Assembly (NCBI GenBank): GCA_032622095.1
Contig: CP136061.1
Location: 186,692,369-186,756,368 of the forward strand
Origin: Siphonodentalium dalli
Taxonomy: Eukaryota > Mollusca > Scaphopoda > Gadilida > Siphonodentaliidae
DNA length: 64,000 nucleotides
Reading direction: 5' to 3'
Positions within the stretch are counted from its first letter, which is position 1. Each line of letters begins with the position of its first letter. The notes under the pieces were generated by a model. The model did no database searches. It saw nothing but the letters and a program-made list of their open reading frames with translations, and was not told the DNA's origin. Shown piece by piece: positions 34,574 to 46,135 of the stretch. The position numbers and the translations under genes were made by a program.

Positions 34574-35182
34574 TTAATTGTTAATGTTTACGGTATTGGT
34601 CACGGTGTTTTGCCAGTGTTCGTCCAAGAAATAATATACATTATTATCAGTAGAATTTGACCTTTCTTTGAAAAATGTCCGGACCATGTTGCAGATTATG
34701 TTGCATGTATGAGGCTCGTTGTTTTGCATTATGTATTGGAATTTTTGGCCATCATTCAATCCAACAAAGTTATCACTCGTCATCCCTATCTCAGAAAAGC
34801 AGAGTTTACGCATCTTATCATATGTGTTGCAGCGCATAAGTGTTCTTCATTATCATTATCAACCTCCATGTTACATTAGTCTACAAAACATAATCTTTGT
34901 GTCGATATTCTGGACAATATTAAGATAAGGTTCTTGTGTGTAATGTTGTTTGACTACACGGTACGTCCTTAACTTATTCGCGCCTGAACATTTGACATCG
35001 TCGAAAATATCAGTTTTATAATTCTCCATGTGGCTTTCTTTCAATTTGATTTTAATGTCATTTATCTGTTTGTGAATTGAGGCATTGGGAACAATTTCAG
35101 TTAATTTTGGAATGCCGAGTCTCACTGATTCATGTTCAGGGATGACAAATTCATCACTGTTCATGCGGTAACAAATCAACAC
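34574..35182 (-). pseudogene. Decayed non-LTR retrotransposon, RT C-terminal remnant
   Basis: Two consecutive minus-strand frames read as the end of an RT polyprotein. The first (34871-35182) has CSGANKLRTYRVVKQHYTQE and PYLNIVQNI, close to the LRTY...F...EPYL block of many marine-invertebrate LINE proteins. The second (34574-34837) reads CNTYDKMRKLCFSEIG, then FVGLNDGQKFQYIMQNN and ICNMVRTFFKERS, the block after the zinc-binding Cys/His region. The expected H...CP.Y motif between them is lost at the stop and frame break around 34840-34870. It is a pseudogene. The 36-bp satellite array begins within a few bases of its 5' end at 35182. Confidence 0.65.
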
Positions 35183-35184
35183 AA

Positions 35185-37238
35185 TTGTTGATGCTAAGAA
35201 TTCAATGTATGAGTTATAATTTGTCGACGCTAAGAATGTAATACGTGTGCATTATACATTGCTGATTATAATAATTTAATGTGTGAATTATAAAGTATTG
35301 ATGCTAAGAATGTACTGTGTGAATTATAATTTGGTGACGCTAAAAATGTGCTGTGTGAATTATAATTTGTTGATGCTAAGAATGTAATGTGTGAATTATA
35401 GTTTGTGGACGCTAAGAATATACTGTGTGAATTATTATTTGTCGACGTTAAGAATTTACTGTGTGAATTATAAGTTGTTGATTCTTAGAATGTAAAATGT
35501 GAATTATAATTTGTTGATGCTAAGAATGTAATATGTGAATTATAAGTTATTTATTCTAAGATTTCAACGTGTGAATTATAATTTGTGGACGATAAGAAGG
35601 TACTGTGTGAATTATAATTTGTTGACGCTAAGAATTTATTGTGTGAATTATAATTTGTTGACGCTAAGAATGTACTGTGTGAATTATAATGTGTTGATGC
35701 AAAGAATGTACTGTGTGAATTATAATGTGTTGATGCAAAGAATGTATTGTGTGAATTATAATTTGTTAACGCTAAGAATGTACTGTGAATTATAATTTGT
35801 TGACGCTAAGAATGTACTGTGTGAATTATAATGTGTTGATACAAAGAATGTACTGTGTGAATTATAATTTGTTGACGTTAAGAATGTACTGTGTGAATTA
35901 TAAATTGTTGACGTTAAGAATGTAATGTGTGAATTATAATGTGTTGATGCTAAGAATGTACTGTGTGAGCAGGTGTGAGTTATAATTTACATATTATAAG
36001 AATGTAATGAGTGAATGATAATTTGTTGATGCAAAAGAATGTAATATGTGAATTATAAGCTGTTAAGGCAAAGAATGTGCTGTGTGAATTAAAATATGTG
36101 GATGATTATAATGTAATTTAAAAGTTTACATATGTTGACGTTAAGAATGTAATGTGTGATTTATAAGTTGTTGATTCTAAGAATTTAATGTGTGAATTAT
36201 AATTTGTTGATGCTAAGAATGTAATGTGTGAATTATAATTTGTGGACGCTAAGAATGTAATATGTGAATTATAATTTGTCGACGCTAAGAATGTAATGTA
36301 TGAATTGTAATTTCTGGACTTTAAGAATGTAATGTATGAATTATAATCTGTGGACGCTAAGAATGTAATGTGTGAATTATCATTTGTGAATCCTAAGAAT
36401 GTAATGAGTGTGAATTATAATTTGTGGACGCTAAGAATGTAATGTGTGAATTATAATTTGTGGACACTAAGAATGTAATGTGTGAATTATAATTTGTTGA
36501 CGCTAAGAATGTAATGTGTGAATTATCATTTGTGGACGCTAAGAATGTAATGTGTGAATTATAATTTGTGGATGGTATGTATGTAATGGTGTGAATTATA
36601 ATTTGTGGACGCTAAGAATGTAACGCGTGAATTGTAATTTGTTGATGCTAAGAATGTATTTTGTGAATTATAATTTGTTTACGCTAAGAATGTACTGTGT
36701 GATTTATAATGTGTTGATGCAAATAATGTATTGTGTGAATTATAAATTACTTATGATAAGAATGTAATGTGTGAATTATGTGTTGATAATAAGAATGTAC
36801 TGTGTGTGAATTATAATTTGTTGACGCTAAGAATGTACTGTGTGAATTATAATTTACATATGATAAGAATGTAACGCGTGAATGATAATTTGTTGATGCT
36901 AGGAATGTAATATGTGAATTGTAAGCTGTTAAGGCCAAGAATGTGCTGTGTGAATTAAAAGTTGTGGATGACAATAATGTAATGTGTGAATTATACGCTG
37001 TTGACGTTAAGAAATAATGTGTGAATTATAAGTGGTTGATTCTAAGAATTTAATGTGTGAATTATAATGTGTTGCTAAGAATGTAATGTGTGAATTATAA
37101 TTTGAGGACCCTAATAATGCAATGTGTGAGTTGTAATGTGTTGCTAAGAATGCAATGTGTGAATTATAATTTGTGGATGCTAAGAATGTAATATGTGAAT
37201 TATAATTTGTGGACGCTAAGAATGTAATGTGTGAATTA
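35185..37238 (+). repeat. 36-bp minisatellite array, about 57 units
   Basis: The unit is 36 bp, with consensus parts GAATTATAATTTGTTGACGC and TAAGAATGTACTGTGT; variants include TGTGGACGC and GTAATGTGT. As 36 is divisible by 3, some frames stay open and give 12-residue repeat ORFs (for example 35535-35795, with RMYCVNYN), which are not real proteins. Units vary more in the middle (about 36000-36130, 36770-37010). The array lies between a LINE remnant and a truncated beta repeat. Confidence 0.9.
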
Positions 37239-37474
37239 GGATCCCAGTCACACAGGTGGTTCTTGCGAAGAAGTCGTTTTAAGAGTTACTATTGAGGAAC
37301 AGATTGATGTCACTGGCTCCGACCATATTTGACATGTTGACCATATTGAACAAATCTTAATTCCAGTCACATAGGGACTATCCCCACCAAATGTGACTCT
37401 ATTCTTACTAGCGTTTCTTGAGATGACGGACGGGCGGGCGCTCCACCGAGACTTCGTCTCTGGTGGGCTAAATA
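37239..37474 (+). repeat. Beta repeat, 5'-truncated copy
   Basis: It starts within a monomer (GGATCCCAGTCACACAGG), continues AAGAAGTCGTTTTAAG and CCAGTCACATAGGGAC, and ends with a short GACGGGCGGGCG and the hairpin CTCCACCGAGACTTCGTCTC TGGTGGGCTA. It abuts the end of the 36-bp satellite array. Confidence 0.65.
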
Positions 37475-38266
37475 TATATGTATAGTATACCCATAAAAGG
37501 AGTCCACATTGTCGTAAAAAGAGTTCCCGAAATTGTGTAAAGTAGCGTCTGAAAAATAAACATGATCCTTTTTTTCCTGATGCATAATGAGGCGTGTCTA
37601 TAAATTCCGGTACTTTCAGTGTATATAACTCAGGATGATAAGTATATTTATTAAATATGCATAACCCCGTGAATGTTATCTGGAGTATTCAATAGGGGGA
37701 TACGAGAGGTCGATAAATGTACGAAATACCAATCCACATATGTTTATGCTCTGTAACAATTTGCAAAAGTCATACGGCAGTTTTCCAGCTGTTTTTGATT
37801 TGTTCGCACAAAGGTGATAACGCTCTTTATTTTCACCATATCAGGAATAGACTAATACGTTACGCTCTTTAATTGTTGTTCCATGCTGTAGTTTGCTAAG
37901 ATCCTTGGCTTAAATACGAGTAGTGTATATGTGGCTGCATTGCATGTGGCAGTACAGTCCATATCAATATATATAATGCCCATGTTGTGGTTCCCGGAAT
38001 CTGACCGGGATGAAGCAGCGAGAAAACTGTGAGGTTTCAAACAGCCACTGCATAGCCTTTTAAGTTTATAATTCACTGTGTGCGATATCCATTTCCCATT
38101 TGGTACGAATGGGTTTTCATGTTGGGACACAGGTCGAATTCAATTTTAACCGATTTTGAATAGTTTTAGTTCCATGGTCACCAGTATTAGGTTGATTATA
38201 CAGTACATGTACACATATATAGCATTCGCGAGTATATACTCCATACATTTAAATTTGAATTTAAAT
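37475..38266. other. No gene seen; eta-like words
   Basis: AACGCTCTTTATTTTCACC-ATATCAGGAAT near 37820 matches the interior of the eta elements (19858, 21030), so a decayed eta copy may be here, but I cannot place its ends. Confidence 0.3.
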
Positions 38267-38590
38267 AACGTTATTACACGAGTTTGTTGTGGCGCGATGG
38301 TAAAACGACCCCATGCCCACAGGTCCCAGAACAAATATTGACCCCACCCCCAATAGTACTTAATCCTAAGAATTTTTTTTTTTACCCCACCCCCAATAGT
38401 ACTTAATCCTATAGATATATAGATTAAGTACTATTGGGGTGGGGTCAATAGGATTAAGTACTATTGGGGGTGGGGTCAAAAAAATTCTGGGGACCTGTGC
38501 CTTGAAAATAAACCTGGCAATGTGGGTTGGTAGATGGTGTGTCTGGTTCTAGTTTTACCTCGCGACACGATAAACGAGTGCAATAACGTT
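38267..38590. mobile_element. Hairpin MITE with a nested hairpin core
   Basis: The outer arms (AACGTTATTACACGAG... at 38267 and ...CTCGTTTATCGTG... read inverted, ending at 38590) enclose CACAGGTCCCAGAA / TTCTGGGGACCTGTG and a core at 38341-38480. There GACCCCACCCCCAATAGTAC occurs twice in one direction and twice inverted. The whole could fold into one long stem. The outer arms are related to the element at 28835-28970. Confidence 0.65.
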
Positions 38591-38999
38591 AACACGTGCA
38601 CACATCTGTTCTTCTATGTGTATTGAACACTCTGAGGATTTTAGCTTGTAGTTCACTGACAATTAGGTTCATATGCTTTATTTAAGTGAACAATCTTGCG
38701 ATTTATGTCGACTAAGTAATACCTCACAATTCAGTGATTAATTTGTTTGTCTTCAATGACGTTGTCACCGTAATCGGTTTGAACTGTTCAATTTTTTTTA
38801 TTGAACATTTGAACACTTATGTATTTTTGCTGTATTTCGTGGAAATAAACCTATGTGTTTGCAATAAATAACGGTACAGTGGATTCGGTTTCGCGATTCT
38901 GCAATGGGGAGTTGCATGGGGTAATGACTATATTTTCGTTTCATCAAGTCATTATATTCGAATATTTTCCTACAGACTTGTTACGCCCTATGTGTGTTT

Positions 39000-39590
39000 A
39001 CTGCTTCGCTGATCTGGCCGTGCCAATGGAGCGATGGGATATCTCGCAGGACAACACATTTCGGGTTTCACGCGATGCGATTTGTTATAGGAAATCGTAG
39101 TAAGGCTGATCTGGCCGTGTCAATGGAGCTATGGAGAAATGAGGATATCTTGTAGGACAACACATTTCTGGGTTTTGCGGATGTATCTTCGCGGATATCT
39201 CATTGTTGCAGTATGTAACTTTTATGACCACGTTAATTGCTTTCGATATTTAGGTATGAACAATGGCTGGGCCACAATGCAGAACATAACAGCTTAGTTT
39301 GCTGATGAAGTATGTCTCAGTTGGAATGTAGAATAAATTGCGAAGTATCGGGCGTGTATTTAATCCGATTAGTAGATTTTTGGTCCGCATTTAGAGGCTT
39401 TCTGGTGTGGTGAATGAGAAACCTGCAGTAATAAGCCGTAGTTGTAATAATTTGAAGGATTAGTTGCTTTAACCGAATTCTGAGGTGGTGCACTACTCAT
39501 GAAACCAATATGTTTTATATTATAATTTATATGAATGCCTAATAATATGATCTTGAGGGGGTTACCATTTCTGACTATGGTTTTCTTGTT
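39000..39590 (+). repeat. Dispersed repeat, counterpart of 58190-58540
   Basis: GGCTGATCTGGCCGTGCCAA appears at 39009 and again at 39105 (GGCTGATCTGGCCGTGTCAA), a local duplication of ~95 bp with ATCTCGCAGGACAACACATT / ATCTTGTAGGACAACACATT. The right part matches the 58-kb copy inverted. Confidence 0.6.
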
Positions 39591-40590
39591 TGTAATTGTT
39601 CTCAGCTATACAAGCATATATATGCACATCTCCTGCCTATGTGACAGCTGTTATTTTTGAATATGATAAACCGAGATCATGGGATGCGGTTTGCCCATTT
39701 ACGATATAATCACACATTAGACAACTGCATTGTATGCTTGACGATTGAGAAAGACCGTTGAAAACTATTTGCTATACGCATCAGCGGTATCCATATCAAC
39801 TGATTGAACCATCATATGTATAAAGTTATTCTAGCTGTAGTATACTATCTTAAAACTCCCTCCCAATCCAATATAGTGTACGAACTATATACATTTCAGA
39901 AGGCCACGCGATTCGGATTTCGGAGTAAATTAATGTGCGCTCAGTTGGACCCACTATAGAGCTAACAAGTTCATATCTTCAACTCGATATATACAGTCGT
40001 TTGCCGAATTACCGAGTTACCACAAAATAGTCAAATTAAAAACCAAACAATCAAACCCGAGCGCGCTAAATATACTCTTTTTAACATGCTGACACGAAAG
40101 GTCTATCAATTTGAAGACGAGATCCCTCCAGGTTTGAGTAAATCGTCAGTATCAAGACATCGTTCTATATAATTAATATTAATTCTGATATTGTCGGATC
40201 TTACTGTGTGTCTCACCTCCTCAATTATTTTGGTACAGTCGCCACAACATGATTGTATACATCAGAGTAAAATTAAGTTTCCACTCCCTGAAACACACAC
40301 ACATATATAGAAAGGTCGATTTATATACAGTCCTTGGATTTGATGCATGATGGGGTGTATACTATAAGATGATTACAGACACTGGTCGAGATTAATATGT
40401 ACACGGAATTCAGTCTATTGGAACATGTTCATCGATCTTTGGTACAATCGAGACTCGCTAATTGGTGTGACTAATTTGATCGATGATCAGTTGATCATGT
40501 CTGGATTCTCGCGCCAGAGTATTTCCAACATAGCACCAGCCACAATGCCATGGTTACTGTATGTTAGAGTTACTCTAGAAGTGTCTATAA
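39591..40590. other. No gene seen
   Basis: AT-rich unique-looking sequence with only short ORFs up to 65 residues. Confidence 0.3.
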
Positions 40591-40601
40591 CACGTAGAAA
40601 C

Positions 40602-41128
40602 CAGTGTTCGCGCTATCGGTGACCAAATTGGCCAATGGTCTTTTTTTTTTCATTTTCGAAATTTGCCAATAAAAATTTCATTTACTTTTGGCCAAACGTT
40701 TGTTTACCCCAAATTGAGACGGAAAGCTAATTCAAAGCACACTAATATATCGACGAAGTTAGACGACGAAAGTATATCCGTCCTTGAACACGCGGGTTTC
40801 GTACTTCGGAAATATCTTACCAATGAATAATAACGATAATAAGCAACGTTTTGTTTTATCTTGGCGAAAATATATAGCGATGACAACTAACACAGCTCAT
40901 TACTGTATTTGTTGGCGACCATTGTGTCAGTTACAAAGAGTTATTGCACTTGGTTAAGCGGATTTATGTTATTATCATTATATAGAATGTTAGTTTCATT
41001 TTTGCGAATTTCGATTTAATTTCAATTGTGAACCGACCAGAAAATGGGGATTTAATTTGGCCAAAAAACTTTTGGTCAAAGTTTTTTTTTAATTAAGCCA
41101 ATACAATTTTTATTCAGAGCGAACACTG
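40602..41128. mobile_element. hAT-like MITE, 527 bp
   Basis: Ends are CAGTGTTCGCGCT and AGAGCGAACACTG. The flanks GTAGAAAC (40594-40601) and GTTGAAAC (41129-41136) are an 8-bp target duplication with one change. The element has inner subterminal similarity too (CAAATTGGCCAATGG left; TTTGGCCAAAAAAC right). CAG-type ends with 8-bp duplication are the hAT hallmark. It contains no transposase. Confidence 0.78.
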
Positions 41129-41171
41129 GTTGAAACCTTTTGAATCGACTGGGAAGTTAGTATAGATCGGA

Positions 41172-41420
41172 TATTTTAGAAAAGACAGCCAATGGCTGTA
41201 GATGGGCTCACCTGTTCACGTGACTGCAAGTCAATTGTCCTTTGAAAAGTCGCAAACATGTGGCATGTTCCAAAAACTAACTTCCGAGTACAATTACAGG
41301 ACAGAAGGGGTCGTGCTTTCTGAAGAATGACACAATTAGAACTGGGAATTTATTCACGCTCACTGAAGTCTGAGTCCATGCCTCCATAAATCTGATTTAT
41401 ATATAAATACGCCAGTACCA
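41172..41420 (+). repeat. Beta repeat head fragment
   Basis: AAAAGACAGCCAATGGCTG, then GGGCTCACCTG, matches the beta head. The remainder (tcaattgtcctttg..., to about 41420) matches no beta monomer that I can see. It lies about 35 bp right of the hAT-like element. Confidence 0.35.
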
Positions 41421-42260
41421 GGGGGTGGTAGAAACAGTTCCGGACACGTAGGCCGGGGTGGGTGAACGGGTCATCCATCATAAGCTCAAAAATCATTTTT
41501 TCCGCAAGCTGATAATTTTTTTCCTCATGCCTTTTTTGTTCAAAATATATTCATCAATTTTAACCCATAAATAGCAATACGCATTGTATATTGAAATATA
41601 TACTACAGTCTACATATAGCAGTATATTGTGTTCTATGTGAGTGGGTTATCACTTCATAGCCCATACTGAACCCCCTCTGATGGGTGCATCGAATTCATC
41701 ACTGTTCCCGATTGTGACCCCCAAAAATTATTTGACACTACCTGCATGCTGCGAATCATAAAAAAAATTGCAAAATAAAATTTGAAAATAAAAATAAAAC
41801 TAGGTACATCATGTGACATTATACTGATCTAAATGGAAACTGGAAACTAAGACACATTGCCTGGCACATGGTTAACAGACTCATACAATTCTATATATCA
41901 ACTTGCTTGATGTTTTACCGCATCTTCATTTATTATGCTCCTCACCATGTACAGAACGAGGGCGCACAATGATACTCAAATTCATATAAAAGGCTGTGTC
42001 CATGCATGTATACATGAAAATTAGTCAACAGTTACATCTCATTCTATTGTACTCACAGGATGTGTTTTGCGTGACTTGACGATTTGGTAATACAATTAAG
42101 GACATTATGAACATTTTAAAATGTACAATCACTGTACATTTCTGGATTTCCAATGTTTATAACTGCAGAATGCAGATTCGGAGTCAGGACCATAAAGGTA
42201 GACCATTATCCAAGTGAACAAGTTGATAACAATGAAACACATAAAACATAAATAGAGGAT
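41421..42260. other. No gene seen
   Basis: AT-rich sequence with purine runs (AAAATTTGAAAATAAAAATA near 41775). No ORF with features. Confidence 0.3.
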
Positions 42261-42263
42261 CTC

Positions 42264-42374
42264 TAATTCTATACGAAATGTATTAACCGAGTGCACTAAA
42301 TTTGATTCGAGACGAACTTTAGCTAGGCTCGAATCGAATTTAATAGACGAGGTTAATAAATTTCGCATAGAATT
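42264..42374. mobile_element. Hairpin MITE, 111 bp
   Basis: The arms AATTCTATACGAAATGTATT-AACC and GGTT-AATAAATTTCGCATAGAATT are inverted repeats. The centre continues with ATTTGATTCGAG / CTCGAATCGAAT. No coding content. Confidence 0.6.
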
Positions 42375-42683
42375 GTGACGAATTTGAGATTCATTTTATC
42401 ACATAATCACATTTTAGCAAGGAAAACCACACCAAACGGCTGGGGTTAAACAGAACTAATATTGATTTCCTTATCACAACCAATGAGGAATTAAATACAC
42501 CTTCAAGAAAAAATATAGTTCCATTTTAAATGTGTCCTTTCATGTTGACAAAACTGTTCAACTACCCTTATCACAAGTTTATCTCACAATCAAACTAAAT
42601 AACCCAGCGCGTGCCGATAATAAACGTGTGTCTTACTAAAAAAAAATATGAGGCCGCGTTTAGGGACTAAATATGTGATAAAA

Positions 42684-44985
42684 TGAAAGTGTCAATGACA
42701 CTGTAGCTCAACTTAGGTAGGGGAATAATTTAATGGTTGACAGTATATAGGAAAGGAAAGGTGCTAATTGCAATGTCTGACCTGTGCCAAAGGATTTAGT
42801 CATGCAAAGAGTAAAATCCAAGATGGCTGCTGGCGGCCATGTTTTTTGGCCAACTGACCCCAAAGGACTCGTTCCCATCTACATGTCATTGTTAACATTC
42901 ATGACAAATTTCATGAAGATTTGACCAAAGCTACGACCTGTAGCCCGCGACAAAGGATTTAGTCATGCAAAGAGTAAAATCCAAGATGGCTGCTGGCGGC
43001 CATGTTTTTTGGCCGAACGACCCCAAAATGACTCGTTCCCATCTACATGTCATTGATAACATCCATGACAAATTTCATGAAGTTCCGACCAAAGCTACAA
43101 CCTGTAGCCCGCGCCAAAGGATTTAGTCATGCAAAGAGTAAAAACCAAGATGGCTGCTGGCGGCCATGTTTTTTGGCCAAACGACCCCAAAATGACTCGT
43201 TCCCATCTACATGTCAATATTAACATCCATGACAAATTTCATGATGATCAGACGAATAGTACGACCTGTAGCCCGCGCCAATGGATTGAATTTTGAAATT
43301 CAAGATGGCCGCCAGCAGCCATGTTTTGTTGCCGAATGACCCCAAAATGACTCGTTCCCATCTACATGTCAATGGCAACGTTCATGACAAATTTCATAAA
43401 CATCAGACAAAATATACGACCTGTAGCCCGCGCCAAAGGATTTAGTCATGTAAAGAGTAAAATCCAAGATGGCTGCTGACGGCCATGTTTTTTGGCCGAA
43501 CGACACCAAAATGCCTCGTTCCCATTTACATGTCATTGTTAACATCCCTGACAAATTTCATGAAGTTCCGACCAAAGCTACAACCTGTAGCCCGCGCCAA
43601 AGGATTTAGTCATGCAAAGAGTAAAAACCAAGATGGCTGCTGGCGGCCATGCTTCTTGACAGAACGACCCCAAAATGACTCGTTCCCATCTACATGTCAA
43701 TATTAACATCCAAGGCAAATTTCATGATGATCAGACGAATAGTACGACCTGTAGTCCGCGCCAATGGATTGAATTTTGAAATCCAAGATGGCCGCCAGCA
43801 GCCATGTTTTGTTGCCGAACGACCCCAAAATGACTCGTTCCCATCTACATGTCAATATTAACATCCATGAGAAATTTCATGATGATCAGACGAATAGTAC
43901 GACCTGTAGCCCGCGCCAATGGATTGATTTTTGAAATTCAAGATGGCCGCCAGCAGCCATGTTTTGTTGCCGAATGACCCCAAAATGACTCGTTCCCATC
44001 TACATGTCAATGGCAACGTTCATGACAAATTTCATAAACATCAGACAAAATGTACGACCTGTAGCCCGCGCCAAAGGATTTAGTCATGTAAAGAGTAAAA
44101 TCCAAGATGGCTGCTGACGGCCATGTTTTTCGGCCGAACGACACCAAAATGCCTCGTTCCCATCTACATGTCATTGTTAACATCCCTGACAAATTTCATG
44201 AAGTTCCGACCAAAGCTACAACCTGTAGCCCGCGCCAAAGGATTTAGTCATGCAAAGAGTAAAAACCAAGATGGCTGCTGGCGGCCATGTTTCTTGACAG
44301 AACGACCCCAAAATGACTCGTTCCCATCTACATGTCAATATTAACATCCATGACAAATTTCATGATGATCAGACGAATAGTACGACCTGTAGCCCGCGCC
44401 AATGGATTGAATTTTGAAATCCAAGATGGCCGCCAGCAGCCATGTTTTGTTGCCGAATGACCCCAAAATGACTCGTTCCCATCTACATGTCAATGGCAAC
44501 GTTCATGACAAATTTCATAAACATCAGATAAAGGGTACGACCTGTAGCCCGCGCCAAAGGATTTAGTCATGCAAAGAGTAAAATCCAAGATGGATGCTGG
44601 CGGCCATGTTTTTAGGCCGAACGACACCAAGATGACTCGTTCCCATCTACATGTCAATATTAACATCCATGACAAATTTCATGATAATCAGACGAACAGT
44701 ACGACCTGTAGCCCGCGCCAATGGATTGAATCTTGAAATCCAAGATGGCTGCCAGCGGCCATGTTTTTTGGCGGAATGACCCCAAAATGACTCGTTCCCA
44801 TCTACATATCAATGTCAACAATCATGACAAATTTCAAAAAGATGAGACCAAAGGTACGACCTGTAGCCCGCGCCAAAGGAAATTGTTGACGGACACACGC
44901 ACACACGGACACACGCACACACGGACGACGGACGCCAAACCATGACAATAGCTCAAACTTACAAAAGTAAGTTGAGCTAAAAAAT
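42684..44985 (+). repeat. Alpha element, copy 2
   Basis: It has the same 5' end as copy 1 (TGAAAGTGTCAATGACACTG, TAGCTCAACTT), about 13 monomers with CCGCGCCAA instead of CCGTGCTAA, a higher-order repeat of 638 bp (43369-44006 against 44007 onward), and the same 3' end: CACACACGGACGACGGACG, hairpin at 44950-44978, and A-run. Monomers resemble each other within the array more than those of copy 1, so each array was homogenised separately. Confidence 0.85.
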
Positions 44986-45604
44986 ATAGAAAACATGCAT
45001 TTAAAAAAAAAAAAAACACGTCGTAACAAAGCATTGCAGAGATCAATAACCAAAACATATGTGATACATTGAAGGGTTTTGTTATCGAGTAGATATTTGT
45101 CACAAATCTTCTAATAAGGGGGTGGGTCTCTGAAACTAAACAGGACAAAAAAAAGTTGTGAAAAAAATGGGGGTGGTAGGTGCCAATTTTAAGGTAGGTC
45201 AAAATGAAAAAAAGTGCCTACGTGTCAGGAACCTTTTTTCCACCACCGCTGCGTATACGATCAACATATACTATTCGGAGGAAGTACATTGAGCTCTTCC
45301 AATATAATGGTAGATCTGTTCTTTGTGAATATTTGAACCCATGTTCAGACAGGCACGCTTCTCAATTCTCAGTGAAAGGTCTTACATTTTAAAGATATAC
45401 CCGTAGCCAAAATATCCAGCCTCTTTTGTCATAAACACTGATGTTAGAAATAGGCCATGCATATGGCTTTTTGGAGAAACAGGTTAAGTCCCTATCATAC
45501 AATATGAACATAAGAAAGATAATTTTAATGAATCGAAGAACTATTATATAACCATAATTGTGTGTGATTAATCGCTCGTCTGAAAGCAGAAAAGAAATTT
45601 TAAA

Positions 45605-45690
45605 ATTGATGGACGGACGGAGTGTGGTCCAAAAGTGACATTAAGTATAAAGCTCTACCAGAGACAACCCCTCAAGTCAGCTAAACGTGG
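45605..45690 (+). repeat. Degenerate beta-type 3' end
   Basis: GATGGACGGACGGAGTG followed by AGCTCTACCAGAGAC...GTCAGCTAAAC has the microsatellite-hairpin order of beta ends but with many changes. Confidence 0.4.
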
Positions 45691-45849
45691 GCTATATTTC
45701 TACACTATAAGTTCCCATAAAAATACAACTACTGGACAATAACTTTGTCTGGTGTTATCAACAGCAACGAAAAGAGCAAGATACGCTGCAATTAGTGCAA
45801 TTTACCAAATCCGAAAGATACCGGATAGCATAAATACTTCGCCCCGTTC

Positions 45850-46135
45850 TAAAATTAAATTGATTCTCCATTCAGTTATATAACTATATATTGGACTCGT
45901 CTATAATTCATTTGGATGAGTGTTCGGGATCAATTAGCAGACAACAGTCAAACAAAAAGATGATACAAGTACTGAAGGATTCATATTCATTGGTGCGAAA
46001 TGTTCAAATAATTAAATAATAAGTTCAACAAACGACCTATATGTGTATGATCGTTTGTGGAACTTATTATCTGAACATTTCCCATGGGAACTACTCGTCA
46101 ATGACTATTTAGTAAATAAAGGGTTAACTCATCAC
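45850..46135 (+). repeat. Zeta repeat with hairpin
   Basis: GATGATACAAGTACTGAAGG, TCATTGGTGCGAAATG, then GAAATGTTCAAATAATT-AAATAATAAGTTCAACAAACGA mirrored by TCGTTTGTGGAACTTATTAT-CTGAACATTTC (46000-46081). The right end (TACTCGTCAATGACTATTTA, AAAGGGTTAACTC) is the inverse of 9418-9455. Confidence 0.55.

Noticed and set aside
35535-36974. 12-residue repeat proteins on both strands in the minisatellite
   Set aside because: A 36-bp unit keeps frames open by arithmetic; stops appear whenever units vary in length.
35185-37238. CRISPR-like regular repeats
   Set aside because: Units are directly adjacent with no unique spacers, and the surroundings are eukaryotic.
43369-44945. Similar ORFs in the second alpha array on both strands
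   Set aside because: Same reason; the two strands give equally good ORFs, which points to repeat structure and not selection for protein.
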